A stretch of DNA of 64,000 nt. Source: Owenia fusiformis (taxonomy: Eukaryota; Annelida; Polychaeta; Sabellida; Oweniidae). The translations under genes were made by a program, and so were the position numbers. The stretch spans positions 12,730,150-12,794,149 of the forward strand of contig CAIIXF020000002.1 in assembly GCA_903813345.2 (NCBI GenBank). The letters run 5' to 3'. Shown here piece by piece: positions 11,501 through 23,600 of this stretch; within the stretch, counting starts at the first letter, position 1, and each line of letters begins with the position of its first letter. Under the pieces are notes generated by a model. That model did not search any database, was not told the DNA's origin, and saw only the letters and a list, made by a program, of their open reading frames with translations.

Positions 11501-13469
11501 GCAATAACTCAAATACCGTCGGCCCGATTTTGTTCATATTTTGTACACATATACCCTATGGGGGTAGAAGTTCTGCTCGAAAGCCGATTTTCAAAATGGC
11601 GGCCATTTTAGTGCCGATTTTACAGTAATTTAGGTGCAATATGTAAAACTGTAATAGCAATATGTTTTTAGTGTAAAAAAATTATAAAGGACATTAATAA
11701 AGCTACAAATGTAGATATTAAAAAAGCACATGGCAGCCATCTTGAAAAATGACGGCCTTTACTCGTTATTTTACGATTTTTGCTGTAACTCTAAAAGTAG
11801 TGGAGCGATTTTGTTCATATTTGGTATGTGAATACTATAAACATTGCACACTGTCTAAAGACACTTTTGGTAGAAGGCGGCCATTTTTCAAAATGGCCGC
11901 CATTTTAACATATTTTACTATAACTCGAAAAGTAGTGGAGCGATTTTGTTCATATTTGGTATGTGAATACTATAAGCATGGCACACTGTCCTATGACACT
12001 TTTGGTACAAGGCGGCCATTTTGAAAAAAAAATTTGAAAAATGGCCGCCATTTTAACGTATTTTACTATAACTCGAAAAGTAGCGGAGCGATTTTGTTCA
12101 TATTTGGTATGTGAATACTATAAGCATGGCACACTGTCCTATGACACTTTTGGTAGAAGGTGGCCATTTTGAAAAATGGCTGCCTTTTTAACGTATTTTA
12201 CTATAACTCGAAAAGTAGTGGAGTGATTTTGTTTATATTTGGTATGTGAATACTAAAAGCATGGCACACTGTCTATTGACACTTTAGGTAGTAGGCGGCC
12301 ATTTTGAAAAATGGCCACCATTTTTACATTTTTTACTATAACTCGAAAAGTAGTGGAGCGATTTTGTTCATATTTGATATGTGAATACTCTAAGCATGGC
12401 ACATTGTCTAATAAAACTTTGGGGAGTAGTCGGCCATTTTGAAAAATTGCCACCATTTTTATGTGTGTTATTTTACAAGTACATGTGTGCGATTTTTCAA
12501 AAATTTTATAGGTGGCTACTTAAAAGCATATTATTTCTTCTGATGACAACTTGGCTAGTGAGCAACCGTTTTGAAAATGGTGGCCTTTCTTGTTAGGCTA
12601 GGCAAATGGAAGTTTAACATCCCAAAAATTGCAACAGTTTTTAAATAAGGCTTATATTGTATATTGATACCAGTTGAAAAACATATCAAAAATATAGAAA
12701 AATATATGCAGTGGACAAATATGAAATGTCACATTCCAGGTACCCCCCTCCAAATTTGAGTATGGGATTGTAAATATTTTTTTATTTCAAAATGTCATAC
12801 TTTTGTCAACTAAACGAGTAATATTATGATAGTTTACTGACATAAGAGCCACTAAAAATTGTTAACCAACTATTTGAGTGCAATAATTGGCATTTCTAGC
12901 GCCAAATATCTGAAAATAGGCCATCAAATAGCCCGAATTTAATATAACAATGTATTTATTTCTGTATCAATTCATCAGAATTGCAAGAAAAATATCAAGG
13001 AGGGTATTGTACACCTGAACATTGTCTTTGATAAGTATCAGGGTCATTAAGTGAATATTGAGCGTGAAAATAATATTTGAAATTTCAATATTTTACCACA
13101 CCCACTTTTGGGGTGACCTTACTTTTGTTTAATTACTTCCAAGATATGTCATATTTGAACTCAATAGCACAACTAAATTATTTGTAAAGGCTTATTTTGT
13201 CCTGAAAACAGTTTTTTGAGGTTTTCAGGAAAGGATTATGTAAAAAAAAAAGTAGAAAAACAGCAAATGCCAGGTGAAATATAGGGGAAGCCCTACTTTT
13301 AGTTGATAACTGTTAAATTATCAAATGTTTTTTCCTTTTAAATTCAATTTGATATATAATATACATTTTCTGGTAAAACAGAGAACGATTTGTTACAATC
13401 AGTGGTCAGAAAATGTCCTTGAAAAGGCAACAAAATGTTAAATATCCCTGTCCCTAACATCAGTTTATT

Positions 13470-14033
13470 AATATAAGCCAAAAAAGGTAACCCAACCAAA
13501 TGTTTGTTAATAACCGAGTCATTCAGCATGGGTTTGACATCATATTTGGCACAATTACCCTGTTCAATGTTTTTTCATTCTACTAAGTGCCATTGATCTA
13601 TCCTTAATAGTCACGATTTTATGGCCATTTACAAAATGTGCTCAAAATATCGAAATGTGCCTAACTGACTGGACATCAATACCACCAGTTTTTTTTATCT
13701 GTGGACCTTTATTCGATACTAACAACACTTGAAACATTAAAACAAGAGATAAGAATGAAGATGAGAGTCATAACACATGATTTTTATGCTCCTGATTTGA
13801 ACAACAACGTACGATACGTTCAAGTTGGCCTCCAGGCATGACACCCATATTTCATGGCATGGTATAAAATGGCCATAAAATCGTGACCACTAGAGACCAC
13901 TGAGACTGGGTAGATTGATAATACATTGACCAAGACTCAATTCTGCCAAATATGACACTAAATCCATGCAGGATGATTGGACTGGATTATTAAGATTTGT
14001 TTGGGTTACCTTTTTGGCTCGCCCTGTATTAAG
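13470..14033. mobile_element. Foldback element
   Basis: The arm at about 13478-13640 (including 'gccaaaaaaggtaaccc' and 'cacgattttatggccattt') is matched in reverse complement at about 13860-14022. The spacer is about 220 bp. No ORF of note. Confidence 0.65.
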
Positions 14034-14412
14034 GAAAAATTGTTAGTTTTGACTAAGGTGTTCTTAACCACACAGTGATATTGAGAAATGAAATGAAGAA
14101 GTTCAACTGAAGAATGTTCGATTTCAAGATGAAATTCAATAAAAAAAATGAGGAAAAGGTTTCTACATTAATAAATCCTCCTGAGTTAACTACTCAAAGT
14201 AACGCAAAGTAAATCCCTGGTCTTTATACAAGGCCTGGTTCGATTATGTTATGTTCATTATCAAAAATGCTGCCTTAATTTTGTAATCTTAACCTTCATA
14301 TATGTGTCTTACTTATAGAGAGCAAAAAAGAATGCTGATTAAATAAGCTTAATACTATTATTATGTTGTAACAACAATCAGTTACAACCTTGTCTATCAC
14401 CAGCCTTCATCA

Positions 14413-14670
14413 GGGGCGGATATGGGAACAAACAAGGGGGGGGGGCAAATGTCAGGTCTGAGAAAAAAACTTCCGCGGAAAAATTTTGGGCCCCTAAAAC
14501 CCTGAATTTTGAAATATTGAGACCCATTTTCTTCAATTAAAAAATAAGTCTTTAAAAGGCCCATTTCTGACCAAAAAGGCCCACTTTTCGTGGCCTTAAG
14601 GCCTTTTTTGGCCCCAATTTTTTTTTCTGGGCCCGCCCAAGGGGGCGGGAGGGGCCAGATCTGCCAGTGT
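14413..14670. mobile_element. MITE relic with CAGGGGCGGAT end
   Basis: Starts CAGGGGCGGATATGGG and ends, in reverse complement, with a CACTGGCAGATCTGGCCCC-type terminus. It is G/C-tract rich, including a G-run at about 14437-14446. The ends are typical of short DNA-transposon derivatives, but no clear TSD was found. Confidence 0.45.
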
Positions 14671-15116
14671 TCATTATTTAGTCATCATTATTCTCATGAT
14701 CAGTAATGGAGGTATTTGCACAAATGCCTTTGCATACCTTACATGTCAAAGAACAGTTATTTCATTTTTCTACAAGAACATCTCATAGAAATACAATCTG
14801 CCTTACACACACAATGGATGATCTCTGAGAAAGGGGAGCTGCATTTAGGCAATTGGTACATAGTTTCGTTGCTTATTTCCCAGCCCAATTATAATGCAGG
14901 CAGTTTATTTCCCTCCCACTCCTGGATCTGATGGTACACTCTGTAACTGTGGTATTCCGCAGCATCAGGAAATGGAGGAAGAACACGGGGCTGCAATAAT
15001 TCAGACCTTGCTGCTCTCTTTTAATAGAATTTTAGAAGCCTAAGATAATTTAGGGTTTCACCATTTTTCCACCATAAATTGATAAAAGAGCATATTCCTC
15101 TGCAATGACAGAGTTG

Positions 15117-15335
15117 CTTGCATTTCACTGGTTTTCTACTTGTTTACGTTGTAACAAAATGTCGGAACATCAAAGGTTTGATTTTTCTTTTTTCTTTATT
15201 TCACACATTGTAGGCAAAATTCCCACAACATTGGGGATTCTGCCTACAACGCGTGAAAAAAGGGAAAAAAGAAATACCGTACTTTCGATGTTTAGACATT
15301 TTGTAATCGAGCGGATCACCAGTGCTTTTGGTAAT
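15117..15335. mobile_element. Foldback element
   Basis: A near-palindrome centred around 15225. 'ttgtaggcaaaattccc' is mirrored by 'ggggattctgcctacaa', and outer blocks 'caaaatgtcggaacatc' and 'gatgtttagacattttg' match. A CACTGGT block appears at both outer ends. Confidence 0.65.
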
Positions 15336-15365
15336 TTAAAAACAACCGGTTGTTTTCTCAAGAAC

Positions 15366-15731
15366 TCACTCTTTTTTATCTGCCTCAATGATAGCCTCTT
15401 GTCTATGCCATATATAACCTGAATGCGATGTCACACCCCAGAAAAGAAACAAAATATTGTCACAGACCACTTTTCCCAAAGACAATCTTATTTCATTTAT
15501 ATTCCAACATTTTGTTTCTTGGGTTGCTGCTTTTGGTTCAGGTTTGAAGAAAATGTTGAAGTTTGTGTTTTGTGCATGATAAATGAGAAGCACAAGGAGA
15601 TCTGTATGAGTACTGTATTTGAGGTTTGGACACTTTGGATTGCAGTTTTCACAATCACAATATCTGCATCCGATTCTGAATGCAGCACATGTACACTCAA
15701 TGTTTTCCAACCTGACAGACAGAATTACCAT
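15366..15731 (-). pseudogene. Cys-rich ORF, possible transposon protein fragment
   Basis: A 121-codon minus-strand frame lies inside the 4.2-kb TIR element. Near its N-terminus is a cysteine cluster (ECTC...GCRYCDCENCNPKCPN), a spacing that recalls CXC/tesmin-like or transposon-encoded zinc-binding tails. On the minus strand a pyrimidine-poor 'aatttcag' lies just upstream of the start, so it might be one exon. I do not recognise the family. It overlaps a + strand frame of similar length and may be fortuitous. Confidence 0.25.
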
Positions 15732-16906
15732 CGTTCCTATGCACTGAAATTATATTAATGAAAGACTCCCCAGATATCTGAGATTTTAATGTTCTCTGTC
15801 AGATTAAATTCCGTTTAATAACCATAAATTCGTTTCTACAGCATTATACATCCAATTGATAGTTCCATAGTAATGTACTCTTATGTAATGATTTATTTAT
15901 CTGATGAATTTAAATATATGCAAATTTTGCAATTGCGGATTGTAATTAATAATTTAAACAATATTAAATTCCACAAAAACTACAACTTACATTATTTAGA
16001 TAAGCCTAGTATAGAGCAGTTATCAAATACCCTAATATCAGAGTGGTGATATGTAATTATTCATCAAATAAAAGTGAGGTCACCTTAACATTTCACCTGG
16101 TGCAACTAATAATTCCTATTTTTCATACTAATAAGGTATAAACCTTCACAAAACTTGTATTTTAGATGATGACAAGCCTATATAAATGATTTAGATGTCA
16201 ACTCTTATACAAATGTGATGCATTGTGGGAGTAATCATCAAAACTATAGTCTCCCCTATAGTGGGCGGGGCAAAACTATGAAAATGAAATAATTTTTTTC
16301 TTCCTAAGTATACACCTTAGAATTCTGACACTCACCAAATATGAAGTTCATATGAATATGTAACACCATGATTTTTTTCATGCTTTTCTGACAAACTGAT
16401 CCTAAAATATCTAAATAGATATGTGATAATATGCCTGTTTTGTGGCCTATTTTGTTATACTTTGGGGTCAAATGACCAATTACTGGTCTCAAAATTGATT
16501 AAAATAATATTTTAATTATTTGTGAATATTTGATCTATCATAATAAAGCTTGAATACTTGACTAAAGTATTCCATTTGGGAAGAAAAAATTGTTTCCTAC
16601 CAATACTCAATTTTGGGGTAGGGTTGTAGGGGGTACCTAGGAAGTGAAATTTCATATTTGTCCACTGCATATATTTTTCTATATTTTTGATATGTTTTTC
16701 AACTGATATTAATACATAATATAAGACTAATTTAAAAACTGTTGCAATTTTTGGGATGTTTGGGCCTTTTATGAGCCCATTTGCTTGGCCTATGTGTGTT
16801 TTTATGATATTTGCTATATATTTCGTTTGTAAAAATGCCAGCCATTTCTGTTCGATGGGATTCGCTACGCTTTGGCGTTGCCGTTGTTCTGGTTTGATTT
16901 GGGATG

Positions 16907-17336
16907 GAACACTCTAAAAACCCTTCCACTTTTTACCTGGACCTTTGCTCTTCAACCTTTGACTTATTGGATGTTCAGAAATTCTTGGAATAAAACTTTA
17001 TTAAAACCCCGATTAATATCCTTCGACCTACAACCTATTGAGTTCTAAGTTGAAATTCATAAGTTTCAGTCGTTTCTTACCTCCTCCATTGAAGAATACA
17101 AAAAATGCACAAATGGCAGTGGCCGGAGTCGGGCAATCTGAGCGAGGTGCCTTTTTTACTTGGCTCAGTTTTTCCTCCATTCATGCGCATGCGTAAAAAT
17201 TTGAACCAAAAATGAAATATCATGCAGAATTCCCCAAGTGCTTTTTGAGATTGGCAAAAATAGCTCCTATTAACTGTTCTTTTTGGACATATAATAGGTC
17301 GAAGGTCGAAGGTTAAAGGGTTTTTAGAGCAGTTTC
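16907..17336. mobile_element. Foldback relic
   Basis: The start 'ggaacactctaaaaaccctt' is matched in reverse complement at about 17310-17336 ('gggtttttagagcagtttc'). A second inverted block ('cttcgacctacaacctatt' / 'aataggtcgaaggtcgaag') lies inside. Confidence 0.5.
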
Positions 17337-17339
17337 TAT

Positions 17340-18830
17340 TAGGGACTCATAGAATCCAAAATGCTCCCAAATTCAGGGAATGTTTGTTCATTTTAGATCC
17401 CTTCTAAGTATGGATTATGAAATTTAAATCAAAGGTAATAAGTGAGTCACTAATATTGAATTTGTTATGAATGATTTAGGGCTTAATATACTTTTAGTGT
17501 TTGAGAAAGGATATATTTTATTTGGATTTCCTACAAGTTGCCATTTTCTAGATAATTTTCTAGGTCAACAGGTGTATTTTAGTAATTATGATTGTTGAAG
17601 TAATTATGATTGTTGAGCTGTTAATATCTTAACCATAATATAAGGAAGTGAAAATCAAGATTAATTGTTTTTTAATCCTTTTGTATTGCTGAGAAATTTA
17701 TTGATCTGAAATTCAGTATCACAGTAATTGTACATGCTATTATATTAAAGAGCTTTCGAAAATGTGTATGTAAACTTGTACTTTAAAGGGTCTTGTCAAA
17801 CTTAAATCAATATTGATTTTGATGAATTGTACCCAGTTGACATAAATAGTTTCCGAATTGTTCACTTTATTCAGTGACTGCGAATATAATATCTGTTGCA
17901 TTATTGTAGTGTGTACATTATCAACTCAATAGATCTACCTCTTGTGGCATGGTGTTCTACAAACAAGACCCTCTAACTAGTTCATTACATGAACAATTGA
18001 TTAATTTGACAGTTCTTATAAAAGTTGAAGTTGAGATATAAGTTTAGAACCTATGAAAAGACATATAGACAATGATTGTGCATGTGAACTTATGAATTGG
18101 ATTTACACGCAAACCCTAACATCCTCATGTGTGTCGACCAATGAACTCTATTCAAAATTGATACGACGAATATGTAAAGTACATTTTGACTATCATTTTG
18201 ATTTTCTAACCAAGCCAATCTGTTTGGTTGCATAATAAACCCTCTCCAGTATGTGTACAGGGTGTTTCATATGTTCATCTCAAAAGTCAGTTTGAGATGA
18301 GATAGAATTATAATAGATATGTCATGTAGGAATTCCTATTTCATTTGAACCCAAGAGATCTCAGACATGTTACGATAAGTTTAAAAGTTACAAATGGTTT
18401 GCATTTGAATGTTTATCTGACATTTTGAGATTTTTTTCTAATAGTCTAATGTAACACCTTTATTTAGAAGTACAAGTCCAGTCAGATGATTTGTTGAGTT
18501 TTTGATAGAATAATCTAGACATGATTGTAAAAGACTGATGGTGAAAGAGTATAACGGAACAAATACAAATGCATTGTTTATTAGATGTTTCAATGTGAGT
18601 TGAACCTTAACGCTAGATTGCAATAAATATGCAAATACTAATAATACTAATAGCCTTAATGTGTAATAATAAAGTACAGCCCGCAATACCTTTGCAAGCC
18701 CCAATCAGAGGGGTATGGGGTCCACACCCTGGAAATTTAAAACAAATTACATTGTATATGGTGCATTCTATGCATTTTCAAACTCTAATTACATGTAGTC
18801 TTTCAATGTACATTCATTTTATCATTGCAG
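17340..18830. other. Intergenic, no supported gene
   Basis: AT-rich with no recognised repeat or coding exon. The ORF at 18053-18235 has no family support. Confidence 0.4.
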
Positions 18831-18880
18831 ATTATTACTGTTATCATCTGGGATCTACATCTGTGGAACTAGATACTTTG
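18831..18880 (+). other. Candidate 5' exon of gene 1
   Basis: A 50-bp segment is bounded by a good acceptor (ttatcattgcag) and a strong donor (TTTG|gtaagt). It is open in the frame that would join at phase 0 to the exon at 20433, but it has no ATG, so it would be internal or non-coding. No transcript evidence. Confidence 0.3.
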
Positions 18881-19488
18881 GTAAGTTCTCTACCTATAAA
18901 TCTGTAATCAATTTAGCCTTTCGTTTAATTTGCAGCAAATCAAATGAAATCAAAGGTCATATGTTTGTATTATTAGAGCCACATGATAAATAATGTTTGT
19001 TCCAAGGTTCACAGTTTAGTTTGTAGAAGTCTATACTTTCTTTAACAGAGCATAAATTCTCATTTTCTCTGTCTTAGTCACATATGATTTATTAAATTAA
19101 AGGGGCAATAAGGACTGTAGAGAAAATAGGAAAGTTTTTTCATTTTTTCTGAGCTATCGAGGCAACATTTGGTTTAACGTCTTCTTTGACATACCTATTT
19201 TCTTAAAATGTATGGATAAATTATCAATTTCAGCATTAAGAAGTGTAAATTCAGTTCAAAGCTTCAAAAAGGGGACTTCCACTTTTATATTTTTAAGATC
19301 CACCATGTTTCAAGAGGAATATCAGCTAAAATAATGTTTATCTAAGGGGTTTCTTTGTAGATAATAAAAATAGATGTTAGTCTTGATGAAATATCCAAAC
19401 TTAAATATATTTTGACACTGGTCAAATTATTGCACCTTTAAATTAAACAGTAACATGACAGCATAGCTTTGGGAGTCTTCCGATGTTA

Positions 19489-19671
19489 CACAGTGAAACC
19501 TGTTAAGTAAAACACCTCTAAAAGTGGAACACCTCCGTAAGTAAAACACTTCATCAGAGTCCCAAGACCACTGGATTAATGTTAAACAAAACCTATGTAA
19601 GCGGAACACCTCCCAAGTGGAACACTTTTTAGAGGTGCTAGATTTGTTCCACTAAGACAGGTTTTACTGTG
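19489..19671. mobile_element. Pogo-like MITE
   Basis: The ends CACAGTGAAACCTGTTAAGT and, in reverse complement, CACAGTAAAACCTGTCTTAGT are inverted repeats. The interior repeats 'gtaaaacacctc' / 'gtggaacacctcc' motifs. The CAGTRAAACCTGT terminus recurs at 34443, 35435 and 54.06 kb, giving a dispersed family with pogo/Tc1-mariner-type ends. Confidence 0.6.
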
Positions 19672-20018
19672 CACTTTTCCCTTCTCATGATTTATAATTG
19701 TCTGCATTTTAATTAATTATAGTTGCTTCACATAAACCTTGGCCAGTGGTCTTGTTTTTACATTTTTTGCCTAAAATTTTTACCATCAACCTCTGAATTG
19801 GCCAGTAATTGTATCACATAGACATGCAAGAAACATGAATGTTGTTTGAAATCTATTTGAAATTACTAAACCTGTCTTTTGCTCATTTTTGGTTGCTTTT
19901 GTAACAATTATGTCATTTTTATCAATATTTGTAGCTAGACCAACCCACCTCATCCTCACATATAGTACCATATGAAAATATCTTGGCGAAGACAAAGACA
20001 CGAGACAGACACAAGACA

Positions 20019-20021
20019 ATG
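20019..20021 (+). other. Possible start codon of gene 1 at an exon end
   Basis: ATG directly precedes a GT (ATG|gtaaca) at phase 0. An acceptor-like 'tttgtag' at about 19934 would define an exon 19935-20021. Joined to 20433 it would give MYKSVCLAVISFASVINC, a plausible signal peptide. The donor is weak, so this is only a hypothesis. Confidence 0.25.
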
Positions 20022-20432
20022 GTAACAGTTCATTCACAATTATTTAATTAGCATAAATTGACTTGCTGTATTCTTGTTTGTTATGTCAATTTCATAATTA
20101 TTTAGTGGTGACATATTGTTATAGCATACCATATTTGGTGACTGGCATCAGCATTTGGTAATTGTAACATATTTTTCATTGTGACAAGGTGGTGTTTTGC
20201 TTGGTAAGCTATAAATAATATGTAGAATGTAATAATTTAGTTCCCACATTGTTTCTTGACAGTGACAAATGATTAAAGTATTTACTAATGTATTGACTAA
20301 TGTATTGCCAAAATTAATGATCTGTTGTTTATGTTGCTACATATTTTATGGGAATTTATTTTGAATGTTTTCTCTAAATTACTTCTTGTTTTCAATAATT
20401 AACGTACATGTTCTTTCAATTTTTATTTCCAG

Positions 20433-20645
20433 TATAAATCTGTTTGCCTTGCTGTAATTAGCTTTGCTTCAGTGATAAATTGTGAATCAAGAGGTTGCCA
20501 TGGAGATTATATTGATAATGAAATGACAAAGGATGACTGTTTTCAATGTGAAAACAGAAGATGGATATCCTATCCTCAAAATCCAGACAAAAATCCCTAT
20601 TGTGTGGAGTGCCTAAAATGCCAAGCAGGGTTTGGACTGTCAGAG
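20433..20645 (+). CDS. Gene 1 exon: signal-peptide end and CRD1
   Basis: Acceptor 'ttatttccag' at 20432, donor GAG|gtagg. It encodes YKSVCLAVISFASVI, the hydrophobic tail of a signal peptide, then a cysteine-rich domain with CHG, DDCFQC and YCVECLKC. The exon is 71 codons and ends at phase 0. Clear homology to the exon 61883-62122 of gene 2 (shared C..C..RWIS-P....PYC..C pattern). Confidence 0.85.
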
Positions 20646-23600
20646 GTAGGCTCATCTTTTACAATATTTGGATCATAGACCTTGTCATTTCTAAATCTTG
20701 CCGATTTTCTTGCATCTCGTCAGTTAACCACATAAAAGTGAGTAGAATTCAGTCCAATTGGACACATCAACATTTCTCCCTATTTTGTCTTCTAAATCTG
20801 ATGAGCCAAGCGATTCTAAGAATGTGATGTCACCAGAACAAAATGGACTGACCTGTCCTTCAATATTTATATCCATTTTCGAGTATATCTGTTTCTAGCT
20901 ATAATTCAGGTAAATATTGCATTTAAGAAATATAGACCAAAGAGCAGGGGTAATATTGTCGAATACACCCCGCAGGGCTAGGCACAAACGTTTTCTGTAC
21001 CCCAAACGACCGAAGGGAGTGAGGGGTTTGAAAGCTTTTCTGCCTAGCCCTAAGGGGTGTATTCGACAATATTACACCTGCTCTGAGGTCTATATTACGA
21101 TTCGAACATGAAAACTCACCAACATGTTTCAAATATTCATTATGGTCCACCATTACTACGGCCCACCGTTATGACGACACACATTACATATATTACCAGG
21201 GGTTTTGTTCGCGAATATACCCCGGGTGAAATGTTGACTTTGTTTACAGTTTATAGAAGGCGTGAATACAGTCATGTTCGAATGGGTTTTAAAAAACAAG
21301 TTTTTTTTACATCTCACTGGAGGTCAATTGAATCAAAACCCAAAATTGTTGATCAATTTTTATAAGGAACACAGGGACACTCTAATCTTTGCAATTATAA
21401 ATGAATATAAAAGTTTTGGTCGACATGATATTATACCTTTACATTGAAATTGTCATTGTACTTTCAGAAGATCAAAGTTAGGATACATTTCAGTTGGTAA
21501 ATTCAATTTATGTGATTATTTTCCTGGTGTATTCTTGTTTGTGGCTTTCTGATTTCTATAAATGTTAGTGACTGTTCCAGTGTTTCTGTTTCACCATTGT
21601 ATTACATGATACAAGTTGTCCAAGTCCCTTCTTCTATGTGTACCAAATGCCCTGCCACTACCCACAAATATTCTACCTACATTACACAAATAAAAATACA
21701 TAAACCCAGTTCAGGATCATCAATTTGTAATGAATTAGATATCATAAGTGTTTATGATTTAAATGAACTTATGACTAGAACTAATGCAAACTTGAATTCA
21801 ATAGATGACTGGATAAAAGCAAACAAACTTTCACTTAATATTGGCAAAACCAATGCTATTCTATTTGGACCCAAAAAAATCAAACAAATCTGAATCTTAA
21901 AATACGCAATGAGAACATAAATTTCCGGGAAAAATTGACTTTCTTGGAATTATTATTGATAAAAACCTGAAATTTAAAGAGCACATAAAATCTGTTGAAA
22001 CGAAGATTTCCCGCGTCATTGGTTCTCTTTATCACATTAAACATCTACTTCAATTAGACAGTTTCAAAACAATTTACTACTCATTGATACACTCTCAATT
22101 AAATTATTGCAACATAATCTGGGGTAACACATTTAAATCATTTTATGATCGTCTACATAAACTGCAGAAACAATTCTTAAGGCTAGCTTTAAATAAGGAT
22201 AGACTTTCTCACTCCACTCCCCTATTTAAAGATCTTAAAATATTAAATATTTTTGATGTCAACAGATATTGTACTGGTCAGTTCATGTACAAAATCTTTA
22301 ATAAGCACCCCAGTCTTCCAAAAAATCTATTTCAAGACTTGTTTGATATCATCATCATTACACAAGACAATTGCATTATTTTCATATCCCTAAATGCTCT
22401 AAACTTTCCCTTCGCTATCTAGGTTCTTTATCTTTGGAATGGTCTACCACATGATATTAAAAAATGCTCCACTCTAAATATTTTCAAATCTTCATATAAA
22501 AAACTACTCATCTATCGATAATGTATAATACCAATCAGATCATACTGTATTGTTGATTTTATACTGGTACCTGATTTTTATATTGTACATCCTTAGATAA
22601 ATTGTTAATACCATTTTTATATACCTACATGTAACATAATATAAGTGTTTTCTTTTATATGTAGTCTAGATGTCATTTTAATAATTTCTGTTAAACCGCA
22701 ACATATACCCACTAGGGTGTCTAGCGGCTTGTTTTTATAGTGTATATTATATAAGAATTATGAAATAAATAAAAATGAATTGAATTGAAATTGGCAATTT
22801 TATCCAGACAGGCTTGTGTTTGTATTGTTTTGCCAGGATTGTTTGGCTTGTTTTGTGTTGTTTTGCCAGGATTGTTTGGCTTGTTTTGTGTTGTTTTCCT
22901 CCCTTTAGCCAGATAAAAAAATTCTGTCTGTATGCGTATGGATGGTTTGATCACAAAGGTTTGGTCACTGTGTCCACTCCTAATATTTGAATAAGTGATT
23001 TTATGAACTCAGCTAACTGCCAATCATTGAGATCATTCCCTTTGGTGTATGGAATTTTGTGATGAGTGCATCTTATTCTTACAGCTACAGAGACACCGCC
23101 TAGCAGAATGTATTTCAATAGCCTCTGTATATTTTAATGATTGATTATTCACTCTTAGAATTAAAGTGATATTTGGAAAGCAATGTCGGTGAAGGTTCTA
23201 TATTAGTGAAAAAAACACCGTTCTTTGACTTGTTTGCATGGTGTCAAAGTCCAGGGGTGATTAGCATGATGGCGTGACTCCTACTGGCCTTGTTTATATA
23301 CATTTATCTATAGATTCATTACTTCACAGGAATGCCATCTTTTTTATTATTTTCAAACAGATATTATTTGAAGCTACCCTGCTGGTAATTTAGAACCTAG
23401 AAATATTTGCTCTCTTTTTATGTCCCCACCACATAGTGTGGGGCCATATTGTCGGCCTAGGCGCGTCCGTCTGTCCGTCCGTACGTCCGTCCGTCCGTCT
23501 GTCCGTCCGTCTGTCCGTACGTCCGGGAGTTTTCTCCAAAACCGCTTCAGATATCACCTTCAAATTTTCAGGGTTAACTTATGAGTGCATACAGATGTGG

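Larger units (their letters stand above)
12594..16792. mobile_element. 4.2-kb TIR element inserted in the pearl-like repeat
   Basis: The ends TAGGCTAGGCAAATGG (left) and, in reverse complement, TAGGCCAAGCAAATGG (right) open inverted repeats of about 180 bp: about 12594-12775 and 16607-16792. TGT flanks both sides (12591-12593, 16793-16795). Removing the element plus one TGT gives the sequence of the uninterrupted relative at about 57700-57720, so the boundaries are supported by an empty site. The interior holds foldbacks, a MITE and one Cys-rich minus-strand ORF. No transposase was recognised. Confidence 0.75.
11393..16894 (+). mobile_element. Pearl/HINE-like repeat (ATCCCATCGAAC family), interrupted copy
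   Basis: The 12-bp subterminal repeat ATCCCATCGAAC (11393-11404) opens a hairpin (CGAAC-GAA-GTTCG). A (CCGT)n tract and ~130-140-bp tandem units follow, each with 'actcgaaaagtagtggagcg' and 'ggcggccattttgaaaaatgg'. The inverse GTTCGATGGGAT lies at 16850-16861. It is followed by a small stem ACGC-TTTG-GCGT and a conserved end near 16894, shared with the copy at 57.8 kb. A 4.2-kb element sits between 12593 and 16793. The order subTIR, microsatellite, core repeats, 3' hairpin is that of pearl/Helentron-type non-autonomous elements. Confidence 0.7.

Noticed and set aside
11380-11628. 82-codon ORF with SVRP repeats
   Set aside because: Translation of the (CCGT)n tract in a pearl-like repeat.
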